The notes below the pieces were generated by a model. It worked only from the letters and a program-made list of their open reading frames with translations, searched no databases and had not been told where the DNA came from. Source: CAYUZU01 sp964448675 (GTDB taxonomy: Bacteria; Planctomycetota; Phycisphaerae; UBA1845; Fen-1342). Taken from it: a stretch of DNA of 64,000 nucleotides. Position 1 is the first letter of the stretch, and the number at the start of each line of letters is the position of its first letter. The position numbers and the translations under genes were made by a program. Positions 1 to 8,990 of the stretch are shown here, one piece after another. The stretch is taken from positions 1-64,000 of the forward strand of contig CAYUZU010000014.1 of assembly GCA_964448675.1 (NCBI GenBank). Reading direction: 5' to 3'.

Positions 1-2
1 GT

Positions 3-620
3 ATGGATACCGATTGCACGCCCAACCCGTGCCCGCAGCCCGAGGGCGCCTGCTGCTACGCCGATGGCACCTGCTCGGTGACAACCGAGGCGGAGTGCAC
101 CGGCACCTGGCAGGGTATGGATACCGATTGCACGCCCAACCCGTGCCCGCAGCCCGAGGGCGCCTGCTGTGCGGCTGACGGCACCTGCACCGTCGCGACC
201 GAGGATGACTGCATCCTCGCCGGCGGCACGTGGCAGGGTATGGATACCACCTGTGATCCGAACCCCTGCCCGCAGCCGACCGGTGCGTGCTGCTCGGTCG
301 ACGGCACCTGCTCGATCGAAACCGAGGCCAATTGTGCCCTCATCGGCGGCGTCTGGCAGGGCATGGACACAACGTGTGATCCGAATCCGTGCCTGCCGAG
401 CATCTGCCTCGGCGACAGCAACTGCGATGGCGTGATCAACTGGCGTGACATCGACTTCTTCGTGGCGGCCCAGAACAACAACGAGGCCGCCTGGCGTGCG
501 ATGTTCGCCCCGGACGAGCCCACGTGCCCGTTCCTCAACAACGATGCCAACGGTGATGGCGACGCCAACTGGCGCGACATTGACCCGTTCGTCGCCCTGA
601 TGAATACGACGTGCCCCTAG
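3..620 (+). CDS. Secreted Cys-rich tandem-repeat protein with dockerin-like C-terminus (5' partial)
   Basis: The frame is open at the left edge of the window, so the N-terminus and any signal peptide are missing. The visible 205 residues hold four tandem Cys-rich units of about 38-40 residues (PEGACC, DGTC, TWQGMDT and NPCPQP recur), which probably form disulfide-bonded extracellular modules. The last ~70 residues form a duplicated, calcium-loop-like domain with two NWRDID motifs, ending in TTCP. The same C-terminal domain ends the next gene (810-3401), so it may be a shared surface-sorting or docking module; this is inference. It resembles dockerin type I repeats in having D/N-rich loops. 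Function unknown. A strong terminator follows the stop codon. Confidence 0.8.
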   Translation: MDTDCTPNPCPQPEGACCYADGTCSVTTEAECTGTWQGMDTDCTPNPCPQPEGACCAADGTCTVATEDDCILAGGTWQGMDTTCDPNPCPQPTGACCSVDGTCSIETEANCALIGGVWQGMDTTCDPNPCLPSICLGDSNCDGVINWRDIDFFVAAQNNNEAAWRAMFAPDEPTCPFLNNDANGDGDANWRDIDPFVALMNTTCP

Positions 621-660
621 GCACTGTGCGGCTCCGCCGCCGGGGCCACGGATAACCCGG

Positions 661-700
661 GACAGGTCGGCGCAACGATGTCGCCGACCTGTCTTTCTTT
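661..700 (+). terminator. Rho-independent terminator
   Basis: A perfect 12-bp stem (GACAGGTCGGCG at 661-672 with its complement at 682-693) and a 9-nt loop are followed by a T-rich run ending TTTCTTT. It lies 40 bp after the stop of the upstream gene and insulates it from the gene at 810. Confidence 0.85.
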
Positions 701-809
701 CCGTGCCCCGCGTGTCGGCGCGTGAATTGCTCTGCGCGTTTTCGTATACTGCAGGAGGCCGCCAGCCGGACTGGTTCGAACCGGCACCGATTTCTCCGGA
801 GGAAAGGGC

Positions 810-3401
810 ATGTGGGCACACGCACGCATCAGGGGTCTGGCGGTGACACTGTGTCTGCTGGCCGGCATGGCCTGGCTTAGCGCCGGCGGCGACCGGCTCT
901 CAAACCCGGCCCTCGATCCGCCCCCCGAAGTCAGCGCCCACCGCGAAGCCCCCCGTGACGAGCCCGCCCCACCGACACGCCTGCAAACCGCCCCCCCGCT
1001 GCCCCCGGCACAGCTGCGCCGCGGCAGCTACCAGAGCGTGCAGGTCAACGTCGACGCCAGCGGCAATAACATCGTCGGCGACGCGGCGAACGAGCCGTCA
1101 CTGGCCGTCGACCCGCTCGCGCCGCACCGGCTGGTCATCGGCTGGCGCCAGTTCGACACCATCGCGTCCGACTTTCGCCAGGCTGGCTGGGGCTACAGCC
1201 ACGACGCCGGCCACAACTGGACGTTCGCCGGCCGCATCGAATCCGGCACGTTTCGCAGCGACCCCGTGCTCGACTTCGACGCCGACGGCACGTTCTACTA
1301 CTTCAGCCTGTCCGAGGGCTTCATCTGCCGCATGTTCCGCTCGCTGGACGGCGGCCAGAGCTGGCTGCCCGGCGTGCCGGCGTTCGGCGGCGACAAGCAG
1401 TGGATGGCCGTCGACCGCACTGGCGGCATCGGCCACGGCAACATCTACGCCGCCTGGAGCAGCAGCACCTCGGGCCCGTACTGGGCGACGACCTTCACGC
1501 GCTCGATCGACGGCGGCGCGACGTTCGATGGCCCGTTCAGCACGCCCGCCAGCCCGGTCTACGGCACGCTGACAGTGGCGCCCGACGGCACCGTCTATGT
1601 CGCGGGCGTCAACCAGCCGACCTTCTACAGCGAGACATTCATCTTCATCAAGTCCACCGACGCCCAGATTCCCAACCCGGGTCTGTGGCCTACTTTCGAC
1701 GTCGGCGTCATCGACATGGGCGGGGCCCTCCGCGGCGGCAGCGGGCCCAATCCCGTCGGCCTGCTCGGCCAGGTCTGGATCGCATCCGACCATTCCGGCG
1801 GCCCGCACCACGGCAACCTGTACGTGCTGTGCTCGGTCGATCCGCCCGGCGCGGACCCGATGGACGTCCACTTCGTCCGCAGCACCGACGGCGGAACGAC
1901 CTGGAGCACCCCGGTGCGCATCAACGACGACCCCGCGTGGCGGAACGCCTGGCAGTGGTTCGGGACCCTGTCCGTCGCACCCAACGGCCGGATCGACGTC
2001 GTCTGGAACGACACGCGCAACAGCAACAACTATCGCATCAGCGAGGTGTACTACGCCAGCTCGAGCAACGGTGGCCTGAGCTGGACGCCCAACGTGCCGC
2101 TGACGCCTGCGTTCAACAGCCACGTCGGCTGGCCGCAGCAGAACAAGTTGGGCGATTACTTCGACATGATCTCCGACGAGCACGGCGCCGACCTCGCCTA
2201 CGCCGCCACCTTCAACGGCGAGCAGGACGTGTACTACGTGCGCATCGGGATTCGCGACTGCAACAGCAACGGCAACGACGACGAAGACGATATCAACGGC
2301 GGCGACAGCGACGACTGCAACCTCAATCACGTGCCGGACGAGTGCGAGCCCGGCGGGCTGCTCGACTGCAACGGCAACGGCCAGTCCGATTTGTGCGACG
2401 TCTTCACCGGCGCCAGCCCGGACTGCAACCAGAACGGCGTCCCCGACGAGTGTGACATCGTCCAGGGCACCTCGCCCGACTGCAACGGCAACGCCGTGCC
2501 CGATGCCTGCGATGTCGCGGCGGGCACGTCTGCGGACTGCAATCGCAACGGCGTGCCGGATGAGTGCGACATCGCCCAGGGCGCCAGCGCCGACTGCAAT
2601 GGCAACGGCGTTCCCGACTCGTGCGACATTGCGGATCAGGTCAGCGCCGACTGCAACGGTGATGGCGTGCCGGACGAGTGCGAACTCGCGGCCGGCACGG
2701 CGCAGGACTGCAACGGCAATGGCATCCCGGACGTGTGCGACGTCACGCCGCTGCCGTACACCGCAGCGTCGCCGCAGTTCAGCCCCGTCGGCGCGGGGGA
2801 GGTGCACACGTACCTGCGGCTCGCCCCGCCCGATGCGCGCGGCGACGTGACCCTGGCGTTCATGGCGCTGGGGGACCTGAGCTCGGCAACCGCCGAGTAC
2901 TACGACGTGGCTCTCAACGGGGCGGCCATCGGCCGCATCTTCACCGGGACAAACGTGCAGGACTGCGTCGCGTCGAGCGACATGCTGCCCCTGGCCGCCG
3001 CCGACTACAATGCGCTCAAGGCAGGCGGCGACGTGACGATTACCCTGGTGCCGTCGGCGGGCATCGATGAAGGCCGGTGCACCGACATGATGACCTACAT
3101 CGAGCTGACGCTCTCCTACACCACCCAGCCGACCAGTCCCGACCAGAACGGCGACGGCATTCCCGACGAATGCCAGCCGGCCGCCTGTCCGGGCGATAGC
3201 AATTGCAGCGGGACCGTCGACTGGCGCGATATCGACTTCTTCGTCGCCGCCCAGAACGACGATGTGTCGGCGTGGACAGCGTTGTTCGGTCCCGGTGGGC
3301 CGACGTGCCCCTTCGCCAACAACGACGTCAACCAGGACGGGGCCACAAACTGGCGCGACATCGACGGTTTCGTCGCGCTGCAGAACACGACGTGTCCATG
3401 A
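810..3401 (+). CDS. Secreted Asp-box (BNR) beta-propeller protein with Ca-loop repeats and dockerin-like C-terminus
   Basis: 863 residues. ATG at 810 has GGAGGAAAGG 4 nt upstream and begins a signal peptide (hydrophobic to about residue 25). Residues ~75-480 carry sialidase-type Asp boxes (SHDAGHNWTF, SLDGGQSW, SIDGGATF, STDGGTTW, SSNGGLSW), indicating a beta-propeller. Residues ~490-650 hold about eight repeats of ~19 residues with the core DCNGNGVPDECD, which resemble thrombospondin type 3 calcium-binding repeats. After a beta-rich segment, the C-terminus repeats the NWRDID dockerin-like domain of the preceding gene and ends NTTCP. No sialidase catalytic set could be assigned, so an extracellular binding or structural role is as likely as hydrolysis. 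Confidence 0.85.
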   Translation: MWAHARIRGLAVTLCLLAGMAWLSAGGDRLSNPALDPPPEVSAHREAPRDEPAPPTRLQTAPPLPPAQLRRGSYQSVQVNVDASGNNIVGDAANEPSLAVDPLAPHRLVIGWRQFDTIASDFRQAGWGYSHDAGHNWTFAGRIESGTFRSDPVLDFDADGTFYYFSLSEGFICRMFRSLDGGQSWLPGVPAFGGDKQWMAVDRTGGIGHGNIYAAWSSSTSGPYWATTFTRSIDGGATFDGPFSTPASPVYGTLTVAPDGTVYVAGVNQPTFYSETFIFIKSTDAQIPNPGLWPTFDVGVIDMGGALRGGSGPNPVGLLGQVWIASDHSGGPHHGNLYVLCSVDPPGADPMDVHFVRSTDGGTTWSTPVRINDDPAWRNAWQWFGTLSVAPNGRIDVVWNDTRNSNNYRISEVYYASSSNGGLSWTPNVPLTPAFNSHVGWPQQNKLGDYFDMISDEHGADLAYAATFNGEQDVYYVRIGIRDCNSNGNDDEDDINGGDSDDCNLNHVPDECEPGGLLDCNGNGQSDLCDVFTGASPDCNQNGVPDECDIVQGTSPDCNGNAVPDACDVAAGTSADCNRNGVPDECDIAQGASADCNGNGVPDSCDIADQVSADCNGDGVPDECELAAGTAQDCNGNGIPDVCDVTPLPYTAASPQFSPVGAGEVHTYLRLAPPDARGDVTLAFMALGDLSSATAEYYDVALNGAAIGRIFTGTNVQDCVASSDMLPLAAADYNALKAGGDVTITLVPSAGIDEGRCTDMMTYIELTLSYTTQPTSPDQNGDGIPDECQPAACPGDSNCSGTVDWRDIDFFVAAQNDDVSAWTALFGPGGPTCPFANNDVNQDGATNWRDIDGFVALQNTTCP

Positions 3402-3422
3402 GCGGCGAAGCTGGCGAGTGCG

Positions 3423-5594
3423 TCAGAACTGCACCTCGAACTCCGCGAACAGCATGCGCGGCACTTCGGCGCTGTCCATGAACAGTGACGTGCCCTCGGG
3501 GTGGTGATTGTCCAGCAGGTTCTTCACGCCGACCGACAGCGCCGCCTTGTCATCCCAGAACTGCCACTCGGCCCGCAAATCCAGCCGCAGGTAGGACGGG
3601 ATCTTCTCGGTTTGCCACGGGATGATCACGTGCGGCGATCGTACGTCATCGACGTAGTACAGGTGCGAGTCGAGGTGCAGGTCGTCGGTCGGGCTGAAAC
3701 GTACGCCCACCATGCCCTTGTGCGCCGGCGGCGAGATCTGGTCGCCGAACTGGTAGCCGCTGCTGTTGTTCCACAGCAGTTCCTGATAGGTGTAGTGCCC
3801 GAGCAGTTGCAACCGGTCGGTCACGTCGTAGGTCGCCTCGCACTCGATCCCGTAGGTACTCGCACCCCCGATCGACTGGTACTTCGCCTGCACCAGCCCC
3901 GGCGGGCCGAGCGAGATCGGCAGCGACGCCACGTCCGTGTAGCGGTGCCAGTACACGGCCACGTTGTAGCGTATCTTCTCAAACACCCGGCCGTGATGGC
4001 CGATCTCGTAGGCCATCACCTTCTGCGCGTTGATGTCCGGGTCGGCGGTCGTGTGAAACAACCCGCTCAGCAGCGGCGTCTTCAACATGCGCGACGAGGC
4101 CGACGGCATCGCGAACGAGCGGGATACCGCGCCGTAGATCGCCGCGTTCTCGGTCAGCTCGTACGACAGAGCGGCTCGCGCGCTCGGCTCGAATCCGCCG
4201 TAGAAGTCGTAATCCACCCGCCCGCCGAGATTCAGCGTCCAGCGCGGTGCCAGGCGCCAGGTGTCCTGGGCGTACAGCCCGATGATACCGCTGTGCACGT
4301 ACGGTTCGCGCAGGCCGTACGGCGCGCAACCGGTGGCATCCACGCGATCGAGCCGCGTGTCGATCCCCCAGGTCAGCGTGTGATCGGCGTGCGGCTTGAA
4401 CGTATGTGTCAGCTGCAGCGCCAATTGCTGGTAGCGATAGTCGATCGCGTGCGCCCCGGTCGACGCCTGGAAGTCGTTCAGGTACGCGGTGATGTCGAGG
4501 GTATTGTCGTCCTCGATCCGATGTGACCACTTGCCCAGCAGGAACGAGCCCTGCGAGCCTGCCGAGCGCCGCCCCTCCAGCGTCGTCGCCAGGGGCGTCG
4601 ATGCGAAGCCGCCATCCAACAACGTGTTGCCCAGCGAAAACGTGAAGCGATTGTCCTCGTCGTGGTCGTAGATGCCGTGCACGCTGACGCGCCCCAGCTT
4701 CTGGTCGTCGTGCAGCTGGCCGAACAACGCCCCGCCGCGCCGGAAGCCCTCACTGGCTTCGTACTCGCCCGAGATGCGCACGCGCAACCTGTCTTCCTTC
4801 ACCCCGGCCGACACGTAGTTCTTCCACCACCCGTATGATCCACCCAGCGCGCGATACCGCACGCCCTGCTGGTCAGCGGGGTCCTTCGTAATGATGTTGA
4901 TCACACCGTCGGCCGCGTTCGCGCCCCACGTCACCCCGCCCGGCCCGCGGATTACCTCGATTCGCTCGATGTCGTCCAGCAGGAACGGCCAGCTCGACCA
5001 CAGCGTGCCGCCGAAGTAAGCGTCGAAGATCTGCCGCCCGTCGACCAGCACCAGAATCTTGTTCGCCGTCAGCGCATGCGCCCCGCGCGGCGCTACCGCG
5101 CTCTGCGAGAACACCAGCTCCGCTACGTCCATGCCGGGCACCAGCCGCAACGCTTCGGGCACCGAACGCGCCCCACTGCGCCGAATGTCCTCCGCGGTAA
5201 TGACCGACATCGCGTACGGCACGACATCGATTCGCTGCGGCCGGCGCGTAGCCGTCACCACCACCGGCACGTCGAGCTCGAGCAGCTCAATGTCGTCGAA
5301 CCCGTAGATCTCCTCCGCCATGGCGTCCGCGGCCGCTTCCGCCGGCTGCGTCGTGGCCGGGTCGGCCGGTTGGCTGGTGGGCTGGCTCGTCGGCGCAGAC
5401 TGTGACGCGGGATTGTCCGTGGCCGCGGCGCTCGGGGCACACAGCAGGGCCACGCTCAACCCGACCAGCAGCGCACCACCTCGGCCGCCGAACACCCCGC
5501 TGCCGCGCCGCACGCCGCCGCGATGGCTTCGCGCCGTCATCCAGCCGGCATACCGTGCCCCGGCCGCATCGGGATTGTCTTGGTGTATGGACAT
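3423..5594 (-). CDS. TonB-dependent outer-membrane receptor
   Basis: About 723 residues. The start is set at the ATG 5594-5592, which overlaps the stop of the upstream gene by one base (TGATG), a typical translational-coupling arrangement; a second ATG lies at 5540. A hydrophobic signal segment is followed by a Ser/Thr/Gln/Pro-rich linker, then the plug domain (VVTATRRPQRIDVVPYAMSV, VLVDGRQIF, RIEVIRGPGGVTWGANAADG, VINIITKD). A long beta-barrel region ends in the aromatic residue F (EFEVQF), as expected for outer-membrane insertion. It probably imports a TonB/ExbB-energised substrate that cannot be named. The coupling to a periplasmic binding protein and the divergent histidine kinase suggest a joint uptake/sensing function. 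It converges with 810-3401. Confidence 0.93.
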   Translation of the reverse strand: MSIHQDNPDAAGARYAGWMTARSHRGGVRRGSGVFGGRGGALLVGLSVALLCAPSAAATDNPASQSAPTSQPTSQPADPATTQPAEAAADAMAEEIYGFDDIELLELDVPVVVTATRRPQRIDVVPYAMSVITAEDIRRSGARSVPEALRLVPGMDVAELVFSQSAVAPRGAHALTANKILVLVDGRQIFDAYFGGTLWSSWPFLLDDIERIEVIRGPGGVTWGANAADGVINIITKDPADQQGVRYRALGGSYGWWKNYVSAGVKEDRLRVRISGEYEASEGFRRGGALFGQLHDDQKLGRVSVHGIYDHDEDNRFTFSLGNTLLDGGFASTPLATTLEGRRSAGSQGSFLLGKWSHRIEDDNTLDITAYLNDFQASTGAHAIDYRYQQLALQLTHTFKPHADHTLTWGIDTRLDRVDATGCAPYGLREPYVHSGIIGLYAQDTWRLAPRWTLNLGGRVDYDFYGGFEPSARAALSYELTENAAIYGAVSRSFAMPSASSRMLKTPLLSGLFHTTADPDINAQKVMAYEIGHHGRVFEKIRYNVAVYWHRYTDVASLPISLGPPGLVQAKYQSIGGASTYGIECEATYDVTDRLQLLGHYTYQELLWNNSSGYQFGDQISPPAHKGMVGVRFSPTDDLHLDSHLYYVDDVRSPHVIIPWQTEKIPSYLRLDLRAEWQFWDDKAALSVGVKNLLDNHHPEGTSLFMDSAEVPRMLFAEFEVQF

Positions 5595-6685
5595 CACCTG
5601 CGGTCTCCGAATCTGCGAACCTTCGCTGATAGCTCCCCCAGCTCGACGCCCAGCCCCAGCATGGCGGCCGTATGGACATTCACCGCCTGCGTGGGATCGT
5701 CGGCGTAGTGGATCCCTATTGATTCCGGCTTCTCGCCCTCGAGCACCCGCGCCACGAGCCCCGCCGCCTGCCGCCCCACGGCCGCTGCGTCCACACACAC
5801 CCCGCCGTACGCCCCAGCCTTGACCACCTTCTCGGAGAACGTCCAGACCGGCTTCTTCTGGCGCACGCCCCACAGGAGCAGTCGCTGCACGTTCGGCGAG
5901 TTGTACACCCGCGCGTCGGGGATCATCAGGACCCCGTCCGCCTCTGACTCGTTGAGCTTGTCGATGAGCTTGGGAAACTCGTCCTGCCTGGCCCGCACCG
6001 GCATTACGCGGACTTCCTTCCGCTTGCCCGCCGCCACCAGCGTCGTCACCGTCTTGTCCGTGTGCTCACTGCAGGGCACCGCGAGCCGGCCCAGCCCCGG
6101 GCAGGTGCGCAATGCCCACGCGATGAGCGCCGCCGGGTCGATATCGCTGGTCACCCCCGCGATTCGGTCGCGCTCCCGGTAGTCCTTGGCGACGAACGGC
6201 GCGTCGTGCACATTCGGCACCATGAAGAACACCACCGGCACCTTCGGAACCGCATCCAGCGCCCGCAACGTGGCCGCCCCGCCACCGGCCGCGATCACGC
6301 TCGGACGGAACGTCCGGACCTGATCCTCGAACTTGTCGCTCTCGGCCCGCCCGTCCTCGGGAAGGACGAAGGTCTGCACAGCAATCCCGGCCTTCTTCAG
6401 GTGACGCTGCAGGGATTCCGCGGCGGCCTGGTGCGGCCCGGCACGGCCCACGAGAATCGCGACGCGCTCATCGGTGGCGGCCGGCTCACCGGGCCCCACG
6501 CCAAGCAGTCCGATAAGCAGGAGCCCTGCCCCCAGACACACCAGCGCGAAGGAGGGACCGGCCAGCCGCGTCCGCAAACAGGCGCGGCATGGCTCGCGGG
6601 CGGAGCGCTGGGCAACGCGCGCCGAAGTTATCCGACGATCTGCATGCACGCCTACCTTATCGGCACCGCTCGCGCGGCCATGCAT
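5594..6685 (-). CDS. ABC-type substrate-binding-like periplasmic protein
   Basis: 363 residues from the ATG at 6685. A hydrophobic stretch (GPSFALVCLGAGLLLIGLL) lies at residues ~43-61, and an in-frame TTG at 6577 would give a canonical signal peptide, so the start is uncertain. The mature part has the alternating alpha/beta pattern of the ABC substrate-binding family PF04392 (RPSVIAAGGGAATLRALD, VPVVFFMVPN, GVLMIPDARVYNSPNVQ, KPVWTFSEKVVKAGAYGGVC). No ABC permease or ATPase lies nearby. It ends exactly on the start codon of the TonB receptor, so the two are probably made together, and it is divergent from the hybrid kinase. It may act as a ligand sensor rather than a transporter part; that is inference. 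Confidence 0.75.
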   Translation of the reverse strand: MHGRASGADKVGVHADRRITSARVAQRSAREPCRACLRTRLAGPSFALVCLGAGLLLIGLLGVGPGEPAATDERVAILVGRAGPHQAAAESLQRHLKKAGIAVQTFVLPEDGRAESDKFEDQVRTFRPSVIAAGGGAATLRALDAVPKVPVVFFMVPNVHDAPFVAKDYRERDRIAGVTSDIDPAALIAWALRTCPGLGRLAVPCSEHTDKTVTTLVAAGKRKEVRVMPVRARQDEFPKLIDKLNESEADGVLMIPDARVYNSPNVQRLLLWGVRQKKPVWTFSEKVVKAGAYGGVCVDAAAVGRQAAGLVARVLEGEKPESIGIHYADDPTQAVNVHTAAMLGLGVELGELSAKVRRFGDRR

Positions 6686-6820
6686 GGACTTTGGCGTGTA
6701 GTAAGCGTGTTTGAAACCCCGTTATCGATCCCGGAGCACGCTCCCGCAACCGCCCCGCATCGTTGGTTTTTCCACACCCCGAGTAGCGTGGCGGCGTGAT
6801 TCCGTCGATGACCCCACGGG

Positions 6821-6859
6821 GCACCCGCCTCCTGGCCGTCGGCCAGGCGTTGCGGGTGC
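6821..6859. repeat. Nested inverted repeat upstream of the hybrid kinase
   Basis: GCACCCGC (6821-6828) pairs with GCGGGTGC (6852-6859), and inside it CCTGGCC (6831-6837) pairs with GGCCAGG (6841-6847) around a 3-nt loop. No T-run follows, so it is not an obvious terminator. It lies inside the longest possible open frame of the kinase, which favours a kinase start downstream of it. A related sequence is at 32021-32051. Confidence 0.6.
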
Positions 6860-6909
6860 GTACCAGTATGGAAACAAGGCGAGCCTGTCCTGCAGGTATG
6901 GCGGGAGGT

Positions 6910-8988
6910 ATGGGCGAGAAACGCCTGGGACTGCGGTACTACGCCATTGGTGTTTGTGCGTTGCTGCTGCTGATCACCGTCGGCGCTCTCAGCACCGCGC
7001 TGATCTGCACCAACCACCAGCACGCCCTGCGCGCCGCCCGCGAGAGCGCGCTCGTCCACACGCGCCTCATCGCCCAGACCGCCGAGTCGGGCGTCCTGCT
7101 CAACGATCGCGAAGCACTCCGCTCGTTGCTCCGCGCCGCCGCCGCCGACCGCAGCATCGTCGCCGCGGGCGTCTACGACGCGGCGTCCAGTGAGATGACC
7201 CGGCTGGGGCCGGTGCACGAAGTCGATCACACGTTCGGCTGGTCCCCCAGCGACGGCCTGCCCGATGTCCGGGGAGATGCGCATTCCGGCCTGCGGCAGA
7301 TCGGCCAGGCCTTGCTGGTCGTGGCGGACGTGCTGCAGTCGGACGAGCAACTGGATCTCGGGTTGATCGAAGGGGCTGACGAGACCGCCACCGCTGCCGG
7401 ACAACGCATTGGTCGAGTCGCCATCGTCTATTCGCTGGCGGCCGTCTACCGCGACCTGTCCGCCCGGATCGCGTGGAGCGTGGGGATTTCCATCGGCGTC
7501 CTGGTCGTCGGGCTGGCGCTCACCTCCCTGCTCGTCAACAAGATCCTCGCCCCGCTGGATGACCTCACCCGGACCACCGGCGCGATCGCCGGCGGCGACT
7601 TCTCGCGGAGGGCGCGCGAGACGGCGGTCGGCGAGATCGGCAAGCTGGCGCAATCCTTCAACCACATGACCGATCGCCTGCAGGATACGTACGCGTCGAT
7701 CGAGCGCAAGGTCCGGGAACGCACGCGTGAACTGACGGAAGCCAAGCGCGCCGCCGAGCAGGCCAACCGCACCAAGAGCGAGTTCCTGGCGAACATGAGC
7801 CACGAGATCCGCACGCCGATGACGGCGATCGTGGGCTTTTCGGAGATGCTCAAGGACGAGCTCGGCGGCCTGTTCGAGCGAAGCAGCCTGACCGACGACC
7901 CGCGGGCCGCGGCGATCCAGGACGCGGTTCAGACGGTCGAGCGCAACGGCCACTTCCTGCTCGACATCATCAACGACATCCTCGACCTGTCCAAGATCGA
8001 AGCCGGCCAGCTCGAGATCGAACGGCGGGCGTGCAACGTCGACGACCTGCTCACCAGCATCGATTCGCTGCTGCGCCTGCGGGCCGAGTCCAAGGGCGTG
8101 ACCTTCGAGATCAGGCGCGTGGGACAGCTGCCGGCGCGCGTCTTCACCGACGACGACCGCCTGCGCCAGGTGCTCGTCAACCTGCTTACCAACGCGGTCA
8201 AGTTCACCGATGCCGGGTCCGTGCGGATGGAGGTGCGCTACCTGCCCGCCGACAGCACCGCCGGACCACACATCCAGTTCGACGTGATCGACTCCGGCAT
8301 CGGCATGTCCGCCGAGCACATCGCGCGCGCCTTTCAGCCGTTTCAGCAGGCGGACACGTCGACCACGCGGCGATTCGGCGGCACCGGGCTCGGCCTGACG
8401 ATCAGCCGTCGACTGGCCGAAGCGCTCGGCGGCGACGTGACCATCGTCACATCGGCACCCGGTCGCGGCACCCATGTGCGAGCGGTCTTCGCCACGCGTG
8501 ACGAAAGCGACATTGGTACGCCCGCCGCGCGCGAGCCCGCCGGCAACCGCGATGCGGACCACGAGCCCGGCCCCGCCGACCGCCCTGCCCAGATCCTGCT
8601 CGTCGAAGACGGGCCGGACAATCGGGCCCTGATCACACACTACTTGCGCAAGGCCGGCTTCACCTGCGAAATCGCGGAGAATGGCCAGGTCGCGGTCGAC
8701 AAGGTACTGCAGCGCGGCGCCGATCAACCGCCGATCGATCTCGTCCTGATGGACATGCAGATGCCGGTCATGGACGGCTACACGGCGACCCGCACGCTGC
8801 GCGAGGCGCACTTCGGTGGCCCCATCGTCGCCCTGACCGCACACGCCATGAGCGGCGACCGCGAGCAGTGCATCGCTGCCGGCTGCGATGACTACGTCGC
8901 CAAGCCGATCAAGCGGGCTCACCTGCTGGACGTGATCCATCGTCATCTGCAACGAGCGGGTGCTGATCCAGCCGCCGCGACGACCTGA
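6910..8988 (+). CDS. Hybrid sensor histidine kinase with receiver domain
   Basis: About 692 residues from the ATG at 6910; in-frame ATGs at 6898 and 6868 and a GTG at 6796 are alternatives. The 6910 start gives a short basic head before the first membrane helix (YAIGVCALLLLITVGAL). A periplasmic sensor segment of ~150 residues and a second helix (ISIGVLVVGLALTSLLV) follow, then a HAMP domain, a HisKA domain with the phospho-acceptor His at about residue 298 (NMSHEIRTP), a HATPase domain (LLTNAVKFTDAG, DSGIGMS, GGTGLGL) and a receiver with acceptor Asp near residue 615 (LVLMDMQMPVMDGY). It probably autophosphorylates and relays to its own receiver; no DNA-binding output is adjacent. Divergence from the binding protein/TonB pair suggests the two sense or import the same compound. 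Confidence 0.93.
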   Translation: MGEKRLGLRYYAIGVCALLLLITVGALSTALICTNHQHALRAARESALVHTRLIAQTAESGVLLNDREALRSLLRAAAADRSIVAAGVYDAASSEMTRLGPVHEVDHTFGWSPSDGLPDVRGDAHSGLRQIGQALLVVADVLQSDEQLDLGLIEGADETATAAGQRIGRVAIVYSLAAVYRDLSARIAWSVGISIGVLVVGLALTSLLVNKILAPLDDLTRTTGAIAGGDFSRRARETAVGEIGKLAQSFNHMTDRLQDTYASIERKVRERTRELTEAKRAAEQANRTKSEFLANMSHEIRTPMTAIVGFSEMLKDELGGLFERSSLTDDPRAAAIQDAVQTVERNGHFLLDIINDILDLSKIEAGQLEIERRACNVDDLLTSIDSLLRLRAESKGVTFEIRRVGQLPARVFTDDDRLRQVLVNLLTNAVKFTDAGSVRMEVRYLPADSTAGPHIQFDVIDSGIGMSAEHIARAFQPFQQADTSTTRRFGGTGLGLTISRRLAEALGGDVTIVTSAPGRGTHVRAVFATRDESDIGTPAAREPAGNRDADHEPGPADRPAQILLVEDGPDNRALITHYLRKAGFTCEIAENGQVAVDKVLQRGADQPPIDLVLMDMQMPVMDGYTATRTLREAHFGGPIVALTAHAMSGDREQCIAAGCDDYVAKPIKRAHLLDVIHRHLQRAGADPAAATT

Positions 8989-8990
8989 GC

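Noticed and set aside
770..790. GGTTCGAACC palindrome resembling a tRNA T-arm
   Set aside because: It is a short palindrome in the leader of the gene at 810, and no cloverleaf can be built around it.
2240..2760. Regularly spaced similar DNA units that could be taken for a CRISPR-like array
   Set aside because: The units are in-frame codons for the DCNGNGVPDECD protein repeats, spaced by about 57 bp, without unique spacers.
1098..2807. Long open frame on the minus strand opposite the beta-propeller gene
   Set aside because: It is antisense to a gene with clear Asp boxes and signal peptide, and its product is Val/Ala/Arg-rich, as expected for the shadow frame of GC-rich coding DNA.
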